64,000 bases of DNA from DASUBV01 sp036501025 (lineage in GTDB: Bacteria > Actinomycetota > Actinomycetes > Streptosporangiales > Streptosporangiaceae), in contig DASYBB010000059.1 of NCBI GenBank assembly GCA_036501025.1, forward strand, positions 5,546 through 69,545, given 5' to 3'. The notes under the pieces are model-generated. The model saw only the letters and a program-made list of their open reading frames with translations. It was not told the origin of the DNA and made no database searches. Shown here piece after piece: positions 1 to 7,516 of this stretch (positions within the stretch are counted from its first letter, which is position 1; each line of letters opens with the position of its first letter). The translations under genes were made by a program, and so were the position numbers.

Positions 1-344
1 ACGGGGCGGGCACCGGTCACGCGGCCGCGGGCCACAAGAAGAAGCACAAGACGACCAGCCAGGCCAGCGCCGGCGACCCGCACCACGTCGTGATCGTGCT
101 CCGGGCGGCCAGCGAGAGCTGCTGGGTGGACCTGACCACGCATGCGGGCCAGCCCATCTTTGCGGGCGTCCTGCCCGCCGGGACGTCCAAGTCGTGGACC
201 GAGGAGGGCCCGGTGAGCCTGGAGATCGGCAACCCGGGCGCGGTGACGCTCACCGTCAACGGGAAGGACCAGAACCCGAAGCCGGGCTCGCCGGTCACCC
301 TGACCCTCGGCGGCGCCGCGTCGACCCCGCCCACCCAGGGCTGA
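1..344 (+). CDS. C-terminal part of a RodZ-like / DUF4115 protein (5' end outside the window)
   Basis: The frame is open from the window edge to TGA at 342-344. A Lys-rich, Ala/Gly-rich linker (around nt 45-80) is followed by a beta-rich domain with the pattern W-V-D-L...G-x-P-I-F-A-G-x-L, then a Thr/Pro tail. This matches the DUF4115 domain that ends RodZ-like proteins, whose N-terminus is a cytoplasmic helix-turn-helix joined to a membrane helix. In actinobacteria such a gene usually sits between ftsK and rimO, and rimO follows here. The role in cell-shape or morphogenesis is inferred from the family; the HTH and membrane segment are not in the window. Confidence 0.7.
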   Translation, partial: GAGTGHAAAGHKKKHKTTSQASAGDPHHVVIVLRAASESCWVDLTTHAGQPIFAGVLPAGTSKSWTEEGPVSLEIGNPGAVTLTVNGKDQNPKPGSPVTLTLGGAASTPPTQG

Positions 345-404
345 CACGGGCCGGCGGGCGGCCCGCCGGCGGCCGTGGGTGCCCTGGCATGAGCCCGCTT
401 ACCG

Positions 405-410
405 TAGTCT
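405..410 (+). promoter_or_regulatory. -10 element of a leaderless rimO promoter
   Basis: TAGTCT lies 6 nt before the GTG start of rimO and no Shine-Dalgarno is present. This is the spacing of actinobacterial leaderless transcripts. No clear -35 element is visible. Confidence 0.45.
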
Positions 411-416
411 GCCGAT

Positions 417-1991
417 GTGTCGTCGAGCCAGAATGCCTCTCCCGCGCGCGAGGCCAGCCCGTCCCGGCAGGCCGCTGGGCGCAGCGTCAGCCTGATCACG
501 ATGGGCTGCGCCCGCAATGAGGTCGACTCCGAGGAACTCGCGGGCCGGCTGGAGCGGGCCGGCTGGACGCTGGCCGAAGAAGGGGACGACGCCGACGTCG
601 TGCTGGTCAACACCTGCGGCTTCATCCAGGCGGCCAAGCAGGACTCGATCGACGAGCTGCTCGGCGCCGCCGGGGGCAGCGCCGCGGTGGTCGCGGCGGG
701 GTGCCTGGCCGAGCGCTACGGGTCCGGGCTGGCCGACGCGCTGCCCGAGGCTCAGGTCCTCAGCTTCGACGACTACGCCAACATCGCCGACCGGCTGGAC
801 GACGTCGTGGCGGGCCGCCGCTGGCAGGCGCACGAGCCCCGGGACCGGCGCAAGCTGCTCCCGCTGACCCCGGCCGCGCGGCCCGCGGCGGGCGGGGCGC
901 CGGTGCCCGGCCACGGCACGGTCGCCGGGCCCGCTGCGGACAATCCCGCCGGGCCCGCCATCCCGGACCTGCCGCCCGGCGTCGCGCCGGCGTCGGGACC
1001 GCGGGTCATGCGGCGGCGGCTCGGCGGCGGGCCGGCGGCGCCGCTCAAGATCGCGTCGGGCTGCGACCGGCGGTGCAGCTTCTGCGCCATCCCGGCGTTC
1101 CGCGGGGCATTCGTCTCGCGCCCGGCCGCCGACCTGGTCACCGAGGCGGGCTGGCTGGCCACCCACGGCGCCCGCGAGCTGTACCTGGTCAGCGAGAACT
1201 CCACCTCCTACGGCAAGGACCTGGGCGACCTCCGGCTGCTGGAGAAGCTGCTGCCGCAGCTCGCCGCGGTGCCGGGCATCGCCCGGATCCGGGTCAGCTA
1301 CCTGCAGCCGGCCGAGGTCCGGCCCGGCCTGATCGAGGTCATGGCCGGCACGCCGGGCGTGGCGCCGTACTTCGACCTGTCGTTCCAGCACGCCAGCGGC
1401 ACGGTCCTGCGGTCCATGCGCCGGTTCGGCGACGGCGAGCGGTTCCTGGGCCTGATCGAGCAGATCCGGGCGCTGGCCCCGGCGGCCGGCATCCGTTCCA
1501 ACTTCATCGTGGGCTTCCCCGGCGAGACGCCGGACGATGTCGAGGCCCTGCGCGAGTTCCTGATCGACGCCCGGCTGGACGCGATCGGCGTCTTCGGCTA
1601 CTCGGCCGAGGACGGCACCGAGGCGGCCGGCCTGCCCGGCGAGCTGCCGGAGGACGAGGTCGCCGCCCGGGTCTCCGACCTCGCCGACCTCGCGGACGAG
1701 CTGATGGCCCAGCGCGCCGCCGACCGCGTCGGCGAGATCATGGACGTGCTGATCGAGGAGGACCTCGGCGACGGCCGGTACCTGGGCCGCGGGCCGCACC
1801 AGGCGCCCGAGGTCGACGGCACCGTCGAGGTCACGGTGGCCGCCGCGGCCCCCGGCGACCTGCTGAGGGTCGCGATCACCGACTCTGACGGCGTCGACCT
1901 GACCGGGGTGCCCGCGGCCGCCGGCGCCGGGCAGCCGGCGGATGCCGCTCCGGCCCCGGCCCCCGGGGTCCTGGCCGCGGGACCGCATTGA
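417..1991 (+). CDS. rimO: ribosomal protein S12 methylthiotransferase RimO
   Basis: A radical-SAM enzyme that adds a methylthio group to the conserved aspartate of ribosomal protein S12. The N-terminal MTTase domain carries the three cluster cysteines C31, C67 and C96. The radical-SAM C-x3-C-x2-C motif is at C216, C220 and C223 (GCDRRCSFC). A TRAM-like region follows at about 430-500. At 524 aa it is longer than the usual 430-500 because of a Pro/Ala/Gly linker (about 150-205) between the domains and a Pro/Ala tail. MiaB at 56321 is its paralogue; the S12-type assignment rests on the SGC-D-RRC-SFC context and on pgsA as neighbour. The GTG start appears leaderless. The stop overlaps the TTG start of pgsA by 4 bp. 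Confidence 0.93.
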   Translation: MSSSQNASPAREASPSRQAAGRSVSLITMGCARNEVDSEELAGRLERAGWTLAEEGDDADVVLVNTCGFIQAAKQDSIDELLGAAGGSAAVVAAGCLAERYGSGLADALPEAQVLSFDDYANIADRLDDVVAGRRWQAHEPRDRRKLLPLTPAARPAAGGAPVPGHGTVAGPAADNPAGPAIPDLPPGVAPASGPRVMRRRLGGGPAAPLKIASGCDRRCSFCAIPAFRGAFVSRPAADLVTEAGWLATHGARELYLVSENSTSYGKDLGDLRLLEKLLPQLAAVPGIARIRVSYLQPAEVRPGLIEVMAGTPGVAPYFDLSFQHASGTVLRSMRRFGDGERFLGLIEQIRALAPAAGIRSNFIVGFPGETPDDVEALREFLIDARLDAIGVFGYSAEDGTEAAGLPGELPEDEVAARVSDLADLADELMAQRAADRVGEIMDVLIEEDLGDGRYLGRGPHQAPEVDGTVEVTVAAAAPGDLLRVAITDSDGVDLTGVPAAAGAGQPADAAPAPAPGVLAAGPH

Positions 1992-2857
1992 GCGAGGCCG
2001 GACCCCGGAGCTCCGGGAACGGGGCGCCGGGGGGCGCGGTCGCCGCGGCACCGCGGCTGCTGAACGTGGCCAACGCGCTGACCGTGGCCCGGCTGCTGCT
2101 GGTGCCGGTGTGCGTCGGCTTCCTGGCCGCCGGCGGGACCGGCTACCGGTACATCGCCTTCGCGGCGTTCGCGGTGGCGTCGATGACCGACCTGGCCGAC
2201 GGCGAGCTGGCGCGGCGGCGCAACCTGATCACCGACTTCGGGAAGATCGCCGACCCCATCGCCGACAAGGCGCTGACCGGGTCGGCCCTGGTCACCCTGT
2301 CCGCCCTCGGCGACCTGGCCTGGTGGATCACGATCGTCATCGTGGCCCGCGAGCTGGCCGTCACCGCGCTCCGGTTCTGGGTCATCCGCCGGGGCGTGAT
2401 CGCCGCCAGCCGGGGCGGCAAGCTCAAGACCCTGCTCCAGGTGATCGCCATCAGCCTGTACATCCTGCCGTGGGCGATCCCGGTGGAGCGGCGGGTGCTG
2501 ATGGGGGCGGCCGTCGCGGTGACGCTGGCGACCGGAATCGACTACACGGTCCGCGCCATCCAGCTGCACCGGGCCGTCCCGCACGGGCTGGCGCCCGCGG
2601 CCGACCCGCCCAGCGGCGCCCGGCCCGCGGACCTGGCGGCGGCCGCCGACCTGACGGCCGGGCCGGCCGGGTTCCCGGCGGCCGCGCGCCCGGGGCCGGC
2701 CGGGTCGCCGGCGGCGGGGCGGCCGGGGCCGGATCGGGCGGATTCAGCTATCCGCGATTCAGCGGCAAGCGAAGCAGATTCTGTTGCGCCCGCGCCCACC
2801 GGCGATGCGCCGCCCGGCCCGGCCGGGTCCGGCCGCGGCGGCCGGGGATCCTCATGA
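1988..2857 (+). CDS. pgsA: CDP-diacylglycerol--glycerol-3-phosphate 3-phosphatidyltransferase
   Basis: An integral-membrane enzyme that makes phosphatidylglycerophosphate, the first committed step to phosphatidylglycerol and cardiolipin. The CDP-alcohol phosphotransferase signature D-x2-D-G-x2-A-R-x8-G-x3-D-x3-D is complete at residues 68-93. Hydrophobic helices precede and follow it. Residues from about 195 to 289 form an Ala/Pro/Gly-rich tail not present in typical 180-220 aa PgsA proteins. The TTG start lies inside the end of rimO (TTGA), and the stop overlaps the ATG of cinA (ATGA), so all three genes are probably translationally coupled. The family alone does not separate PgsA from phosphatidylinositol-phosphate synthase, but the rimO-pgsA-cinA context supports PgsA. 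Confidence 0.9.
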   Translation: MSEAGPRSSGNGAPGGAVAAAPRLLNVANALTVARLLLVPVCVGFLAAGGTGYRYIAFAAFAVASMTDLADGELARRRNLITDFGKIADPIADKALTGSALVTLSALGDLAWWITIVIVARELAVTALRFWVIRRGVIAASRGGKLKTLLQVIAISLYILPWAIPVERRVLMGAAVAVTLATGIDYTVRAIQLHRAVPHGLAPAADPPSGARPADLAAAADLTAGPAGFPAAARPGPAGSPAAGRPGPDRADSAIRDSAASEADSVAPAPTGDAPPGPAGSGRGGRGSS

Positions 2858-3354
2858 CGGCGCCCGGCCACCGCATCGAGGCCCTGGCCGCTACCGCGAT
2901 CGAGCTCCTGATCGCGCGGGACGAGACGGTCGCCACGGCCGAGTCGCTGACCGGCGGGCTGGTGGCGGCGGCGCTCACCACCGTCCCCGGCTCCTCCGCC
3001 GCCGTCCGCGGCGGCGTGGTGGCCTACGCCACCGAGCTCAAGGCGGCCCTCCTCGGCGTGCCCGCTGACCTGCTAGAACGTCACGGGGCCGTGCATGGCG
3101 ACGTGGCCGAGGCGATGGCTGAGGGAGCCCGGGACCGGCTCGGCGCCAGCACCGGGGTGGCCACCACGGGCGTCGCCGGGCCCGACCCGGCCGAGGGCAA
3201 GCCGGTCGGGATGGTCTTCGTGGCCGTGGCCGGCCCGGGCGGCCTGGCCTCCCGGCAGCTGGCCCTGACCGGTGACCGGGAGGAAATTCGGGCGGCCACC
3301 GTGGCGAGCGTCCTGGGCCTGCTGATCAGTGCCCTGCAGGAACACGTAGTCTGA
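2854..3354 (+). CDS. cinA: CinA C-terminal domain protein, nicotinamide-nucleotide amidohydrolase (PncC-type)
   Basis: A stand-alone CinA C-terminal domain of 166 aa. This family deamidates nicotinamide mononucleotide to nicotinate mononucleotide in pyridine nucleotide recycling. Diagnostic stretches are ATAESLTGG (about residues 28-36), the VPGSS...GGVVAYA segment and TTGVAGPDPAEGKPVG (about 104-119). The N-terminal MoaB-like half of two-domain CinA is absent, as is usual beside pgsA in actinobacteria. The ATG overlaps the pgsA stop. Confidence 0.88.
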   Translation: MTAPGHRIEALAATAIELLIARDETVATAESLTGGLVAAALTTVPGSSAAVRGGVVAYATELKAALLGVPADLLERHGAVHGDVAEAMAEGARDRLGASTGVATTGVAGPDPAEGKPVGMVFVAVAGPGGLASRQLALTGDREEIRAATVASVLGLLISALQEHVV

Positions 3355-3399
3355 TTACAGCGTTACAGAGGCGAACACGCAGTTATACCCTCTCCCGAA

Positions 3400-3415
3400 C
3401 TGTCCGTAAGGACAG
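3400..3415 (+). promoter_or_regulatory. perfect inverted repeat upstream of clgR (candidate operator)
   Basis: CTGTCC-GTAA-GGACAG is a perfect 6-bp inverted repeat 43 bp before the clgR start and 45 bp after the cinA stop. It would suit an autoregulatory operator. It does not obviously match the published CGC-type ClgR box, so the binding protein is unknown. Confidence 0.45.
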
Positions 3416-3458
3416 GTACGGTGGAGGAGTCAGAGTAGGCCCAGGAGGGAGTGCGGCG

Positions 3459-4001
3459 ATGGTCTTGCTTCGTCACATGCTTGGCGATGCGCTCCGGCGA
3501 CTGCGTCTCCGGCAGGGTCGCACTCTGCGCGAGGTGTCAGCCGCTGCACGCGTGTCGCTCGGTTACCTGTCCGAGGTCGAGCGCGGCCAGAAGGAAGCGT
3601 CCTCGGAGCTTCTCGCGTCGATCTGCGGGGCGCTCGGCGCGCCGCTGTCGCAGGTGCTCCGTGAGGTGTCCGACAGTTTCGCCCTGGCCGAGTTGCAGAA
3701 CGAGCCGGTCTACGCCGGTCCCGTGCCCCCGGCCGAGCAGTCCGTCGGCAGCCCGCCTGGGCCTCGGTCCGGCAGCCACGATGGCCGCGGCCCCGTGGCG
3801 GCCCAGGCCGGCAGCCACCGCGTGGCCGTCCCGGCCGGCGGCGTGCGCCTGCCCCTCACCGCCCAGCGCAAGCTCACCGTCCGCCAGCCGGGCGCGAGCA
3901 TTCTCACGGACGGCGATCCGGCCCTCGATCAGCCCCAGCTCCCGGTACCCGGGTCCCAGTTCAACCGGATCCGCGACATCACGAACATGGTGCCGGTCTA
4001 G
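3459..4001 (+). CDS. clgR: XRE-family helix-turn-helix regulator, ClgR-like
   Basis: A 180-aa DNA-binding protein with an XRE-type HTH at about residues 8-65 (LRRLRLRQGRTLREVSAAAR...GYLSEVERGQKEAS). The SEVERGQKE.SSELL signature is characteristic of ClgR, the actinobacterial activator of clp protease and other proteostasis genes. The rest is Pro/Gly-rich and low complexity until a conserved-looking C-terminus. An AGGAGGG Shine-Dalgarno 9 nt before the ATG fixes the start. The position straight after cinA is the usual one. Short C-terminal ends are Clp degradation signals in known ClgR; here the terminal residues are MVPV. Confidence 0.8.
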   Translation: MVLLRHMLGDALRRLRLRQGRTLREVSAAARVSLGYLSEVERGQKEASSELLASICGALGAPLSQVLREVSDSFALAELQNEPVYAGPVPPAEQSVGSPPGPRSGSHDGRGPVAAQAGSHRVAVPAGGVRLPLTAQRKLTVRQPGASILTDGDPALDQPQLPVPGSQFNRIRDITNMVPV

Positions 4002-4049
4002 ACAGCCCCCGGCGCTTAGCTAAACCCGGCCTGGGTTCGCGGACCCGGG

Positions 4050-4099
4050 TGATCCCGCAGGACCGCGACTGCCCCGGCAGCTGCAACCCTGCGGGATCA
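4050..4099. terminator. bidirectional terminator-like hairpin between clgR and the Rrf2 gene
   Basis: A perfect 12-bp stem (4050-4061 with 4088-4099) encloses a second 5-bp stem-loop (CTGCC-CC-GGCAG, 4069-4080). It is followed by GGCTTTTCC. It lies between two convergent genes, which favours a terminator, although the nested structure is more elaborate than usual. Confidence 0.55.
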
Positions 4100-4210
4100 G
4101 GCTTTTCCGGGGAAAACGGGTCTGCTGTCGGCGGTTCCTGGTCGCGCCCGGCGGGTTCCCTCGGCCGCCTAGGCCGCTGCCTCCTGGCGCCAGGCCGCCG
4201 CCGGGGCCGG

Positions 4211-4660
4211 TTACTCCCAGGCGCCGGGACTGTCGGCCAGCTTGCGGACCTCGTCCGGGAGCTGGCCGGACACGATGTGCGCGAGGCTGACGTCCTCGAG
4301 GATGGCCCGCTCGTTGGCCCGCAGCGCGATCCAGACCGTCTGCAGGGGCTCGGCCGCACCGATGTAGCCCAGGTTCTCCGGGCGCTCGCCACGGACGCCT
4401 ACGAGCGGCCCGTCGATGGCCCGGATGATGTCGGCCAGCGAGATCTCGCTCGCCGCCCGCGCCAGCCAGAAGCCGCCGTCCGGCCCGCGCTGGCTGCGCA
4501 CCAGGCCCGCCCGGCGGAGCTGGGTCAAGATCGCCTCGAGGAACTTGCCGGGGATGGCCTGGCTGCGGGCAAGCGATTCGGCCGTGACATGGCCGCCGCC
4601 GGAGGCGGCCAGCTCGATCGCGGCGCGAAGGGCGTAATCGGCACGTGCGGACAAACGCAT
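4211..4660 (-). CDS. Rrf2-family transcriptional regulator without cluster cysteines
   Basis: A 149-aa winged-helix regulator. It starts MRLSARADYALRAAIELA and has the Rrf2 dimer helix and the GPDGGFWLARA wing. In IscR, NsrR and RsrR an iron-sulfur cluster is held by Cys, His or Glu ligands. This protein has no cysteine at all, so it is either a cluster-free member (as CymR and YwnA are) or uses other ligands. The in-frame extension upstream is less likely because the ATG at 4660 has a CATAAT -10 element 7 nt before it. The target genes are unknown; a large palindrome lies upstream. Confidence 0.78.
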   Translation of the reverse strand: MRLSARADYALRAAIELAASGGGHVTAESLARSQAIPGKFLEAILTQLRRAGLVRSQRGPDGGFWLARAASEISLADIIRAIDGPLVGVRGERPENLGYIGAAEPLQTVWIALRANERAILEDVSLAHIVSGQLPDEVRKLADSPGAWE

Positions 4661-4667
4661 GCCAAGC

Positions 4668-4673
4668 ATTATG
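4668..4673 (-). promoter_or_regulatory. -10 element of a leaderless Rrf2-gene promoter
   Basis: CATAAT on the minus strand lies 7 nt before the ATG, with no Shine-Dalgarno. This is compatible with a leaderless mRNA. Confidence 0.4.
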
Positions 4674-4831
4674 CAGGTAAACAGCACCCGGCCGCTGATC
4701 GGCCGCCTGTATCCCTAGCCGGCCGGGGTGCTTTGCCGCCCCGGGCACGCCTCGTTTGGCGAGTTTCATCCTATCAAAAAGACCGGCAATATCAGATACA
4801 TGACAACCTCGTCCCCGCGAAGATCGGGCAT

Positions 4832-4884
4832 CATGATCACAACCGAATTTCCGCCAAAATAGCGGGAAATCGGTCGTGATCATG
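4832..4884. repeat. 53-bp imperfect palindrome
   Basis: CATGATCAC at 4832 is mirrored by GTGATCATG ending at 4884. Pairing continues inward through ACCGA/TCGGT and most of TTTCC/GGAAA, with about three mismatches and a short A/T-rich loop. It lies downstream of the GH3 gene and upstream of the Rrf2 gene on the same strand, so it may be the sugar-operon terminator or an Rrf2 operator. No U-tract follows. Confidence 0.6.
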
Positions 4885-4994
4885 GAATCCAGCCGTCGGG
4901 GCGGGGCGGGGCGGGGGCGGGTGGCCTGGCGGGCGGGGCCAGCCGGCTGGCGGGACGCCGGGCACCAGTCAGCGGCCCGCGCAGCCGGCTGGAG

Positions 4995-6581
4995 TCAGGG
5001 GACGGCCAGGCCGAGGACCTCGGCGGCGGCCCGGCTGCTGATCCGGGAAGCGCCGAAGGTGGCCAGGTACAGGCCGGCCGGCGGCCGCCACACGGGCAGG
5101 CCCATCTCGACCACCACCGCGTCCGGCCGGGCGGCCAGGATCTGGCTGGCCACCTCGGCCGCCGCCGGGTGGCGGTGCGCGTCGCGGACCACGATGACCA
5201 GGGAGCGGCCGGCCGCCTCGGCCAGCAGGCCGGCGATCGAGAGAGCCTGGCTGGCCGGGGACTCGCCCGTGCTGACCCGGCGCAGGCTGCCGGCCGGGAC
5301 CCAGGCGCCCAGGCCCCACGGCACGGCGCCGGCCGCCATGTTGGCGGGCGGGACGATCTCCACCACGAACGGGCGGTGCAGCGGCTGCGGCACCCCGTCG
5401 ACCCGGACCGCCCGCCGCGCGGCCGCCAGCCCGATCTCGGCCGCCGTGCCGCCGTCGCGCCCGCCCCGGGCCCGGGCCGCCGTCGTCCACGACCGGAGCG
5501 CGGCGACCCGGGCGGCGGCCTCCTCGAGCCGCGCGCCGGGCAGCCGCCCGGAGGCCACCGCCGTCACCAGCGCCGCGCGGACGTCGGCGTACATCTGCCA
5601 GTCCTGGTCGCGGCCCAGGCACAGCAGGTCGGTGCCGGCCAGCACCGCCAGCACGGCCGCCTCGGGAATCCCGTACACGTCGCTGACGGCCCGCATCTCG
5701 AGGCCGTCCGACACGATCACCCCGGTGAAGCCGAGCTCGCGGCGGAGCAGCCCGGTCAGGGCCGCGGGGGACAGCGAGGCGGGCAGGTCGCCGGTCAGCT
5801 CGGGCACCCGCAGGTGGCCGGGCATGATGGCGCGGACGCCGGCCGCGATGGCCGCCGCGAACGGCGGCAGGTCACGCTCGGCCAGCAGGCCGGCCGAGGC
5901 GTCCACGGTGGCCAGCTCGTGGTGGCTGTCCAGCTGAGTGCTGCCGTGGCCGGGGAAGTGCTTGGCGCAGGCCGCCACGCCGGCCGACTGCAGGCCGGTG
6001 ACCGCCGCCGCGGCGTGCCGGGCGACCAGGGCCGTGTCGGCCCCGAACGACCGGGTGCCGATGACCGGGTTGTCGGCCGCGGTATTCACGTCCACGGCCG
6101 GCGCCAGGTCCACGGTGACGCCGAGGGCGGCCAGGTCGGCGCCCAGAGCCGCGTACACAGCCTCGGTCAGGCCGACGTCGTCGATCGCGCCGAGCGCCGC
6201 GTTGCCCGGGTACGGGCTGCCGCCCTGGTGCGCGATCCGGGTGACGTCGCCGCCCTCCTCGTCGATGGCGATCACCGGCAGCACGGCGGCCGGGCCGCCG
6301 ACGACACCGTCACGAACACCGCCCGCACCGCCGCCCGCACCGCCGCCTGCACCGGCGGCCGCCAGCCCCGCGGCCTCCAGCCCGGCGGCGCGCAGCGTCG
6401 CCGTCAGCCCGGCCAGCTGCGCCGGGGACCCGACATTGAGCCCGAACAGCGTGACCCCGGCCAGCCCGTCGCCGAGCGCGGCCAGGATCCAGGGCGGGGC
6501 CTCGTGCCCCGGAAAGGGCGGGATCAGGACCGCGTCGGCCAGCTCGGCCAGCGCCGGGTCGATCTCCTGGGGCGCCCTCAT
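4995..6581 (-). CDS. glycoside hydrolase family 3, beta-N-acetylhexosaminidase (NagZ/Nag3-like)
   Basis: A 528-aa GH3 enzyme that probably removes terminal N-acetylglucosamine from chitooligosaccharides or cell-wall fragments. The NagZ-type loop KHFPGHG (207-213) followed by D218-S-H220 supplies the Asp-His acid/base pair that defines GH3 hexosaminidases. The nucleophile Asp lies in IVSDGLEM (D292). A second domain follows from about 350, as in two-domain Nag3-type enzymes. No signal peptide is seen, so the enzyme is probably cytoplasmic and acts on imported sugar. A Gly/Ala-rich insertion at about 75-95 is unusual. The ATG overlaps the stop of the upstream permease, making it the last gene of the uptake operon. 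Some relatives act as phosphorylases. Confidence 0.87.
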   Translation of the reverse strand: MRAPQEIDPALAELADAVLIPPFPGHEAPPWILAALGDGLAGVTLFGLNVGSPAQLAGLTATLRAAGLEAAGLAAAGAGGGAGGGAGGVRDGVVGGPAAVLPVIAIDEEGGDVTRIAHQGGSPYPGNAALGAIDDVGLTEAVYAALGADLAALGVTVDLAPAVDVNTAADNPVIGTRSFGADTALVARHAAAAVTGLQSAGVAACAKHFPGHGSTQLDSHHELATVDASAGLLAERDLPPFAAAIAAGVRAIMPGHLRVPELTGDLPASLSPAALTGLLRRELGFTGVIVSDGLEMRAVSDVYGIPEAAVLAVLAGTDLLCLGRDQDWQMYADVRAALVTAVASGRLPGARLEEAAARVAALRSWTTAARARGGRDGGTAAEIGLAAARRAVRVDGVPQPLHRPFVVEIVPPANMAAGAVPWGLGAWVPAGSLRRVSTGESPASQALSIAGLLAEAAGRSLVIVVRDAHRHPAAAEVASQILAARPDAVVVEMGLPVWRPPAGLYLATFGASRISSRAAAEVLGLAVP

Positions 6582-7516
6582 CCCTTCACCGCCCCCGCCA
6601 CCAGGCCGCCGACCAGGCGCCGCCGGACGAGCATGAAGAAGATCAGCACCGGCACGGTGTAGAGGGTCGAGGCGGCCATGATCGGCCCCCACTGGGCGCC
6701 GCCGCGGCCGAAGAAGTAGGTCACGTAGATGGGCAGCGTGAAGCTCGAGTGCGCCTGGCCCAGGAACGTCAGCGCCACGATGAACTCGTTGTAGGCGGTG
6801 ATGAACGAGAAGATGCTGGTGGCGACCAGGCCGGGCATGACCAGCGGGAAAAGGATCTTGCGGAAGATGGTCGCGGCCGAGGCCCCGTCGATGGCGGCGG
6901 CCTCCTCCAGGTCGCGCGGCACCGTGGCCACGAAGTTGCGCAGCATCCAGATCGACACCGGCAGCGCCTGGGCCGCGTACACGATGACCAGGCCGCCCAG
7001 GTTGGCCAGCAGGCCCAGCCGGTTGAAGTCCACGAACAGCGCGATGATCAGCGCCTGGCAGGGGATCATCTGCACGGTCAGCAGCATGATCAGGAACGAG
7101 GACCGGAACCGGAACCGGAACCGGGCCACGGCGACCGACGCGAGCAGGGAGAACAGCGACGCGATCACGACGGTGGCCAGCGTCACGACCAGGCTGTTGC
7201 GGAAGAACAGCCAGATCGAGCCGATGCCCGAGGCCTGCCCGCTCATGACGTTCCTGAAGTTGCCCAGCGTGGGATGGGCCGGCAGCAGGCTGGGCGTCAG
7301 CGAGAAGATCTCCTGCGACGGCTTGAACGCGGTCGACACCATCCAGAAGATCGGGAACAGCGTGACCAGGGCGATGATCAGCCCGAAGGCGTTCACGGTG
7401 ACGGCCCGCGCCCGCCGGGCGGTCCGCGCCCGCGTGTTGCGGGCGCCGCCGCCGCCCGCGGCGTCGGCCCCGGCAAACAGCTGCGGCGCGCCGACCTGCG
7501 GCTGGGCGGTCGTCAT
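6578..7516 (-). CDS. carbohydrate ABC transporter permease, MalG-type
   Basis: The inner-membrane subunit of a CUT1 sugar importer, 312 aa with about six membrane helices. The cytoplasmic EAA loop that docks the ATPase reads EEAAAIDGASAATIFRKI, with the conserved G. It overlaps the MalF-type gene upstream and the GH3 gene downstream by 4 bp each. No ATPase gene is present in the locus, which suggests a shared MsiK-type ATPase as in other actinomycetes. Confidence 0.9.
   Translation of the reverse strand: MTTAQPQVGAPQLFAGADAAGGGGARNTRARTARRARAVTVNAFGLIIALVTLFPIFWMVSTAFKPSQEIFSLTPSLLPAHPTLGNFRNVMSGQASGIGSIWLFFRNSLVVTLATVVIASLFSLLASVAVARFRFRFRSSFLIMLLTVQMIPCQALIIALFVDFNRLGLLANLGGLVIVYAAQALPVSIWMLRNFVATVPRDLEEAAAIDGASAATIFRKILFPLVMPGLVATSIFSFITAYNEFIVALTFLGQAHSSFTLPIYVTYFFGRGGAQWGPIMAASTLYTVPVLIFFMLVRRRLVGGLVAGAVKG

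Larger units (their letters stand above)
4661..4994. other. 334-bp intergenic region between the Rrf2 gene and the GH3 gene
   Basis: No gene is supported here. The part nearest 4750-4880 is A/T-richer than its surroundings and holds a repeated TATCA word and a long imperfect palindrome (listed separately). The remainder up to 4994 is G-rich sequence. Confidence 0.6.

Noticed and set aside
17..637. A minus-strand frame at the left edge overlapping the RodZ-like end and rimO
   Set aside because: No domain is seen and the composition is that of an antisense frame. The plus strand carries the recognised genes.
5169..6662. A 497-codon plus-strand frame opposite the GH3 gene
   Set aside because: It is an antisense shadow; the minus strand has KHFPGHG and SDGLEM catalytic motifs.
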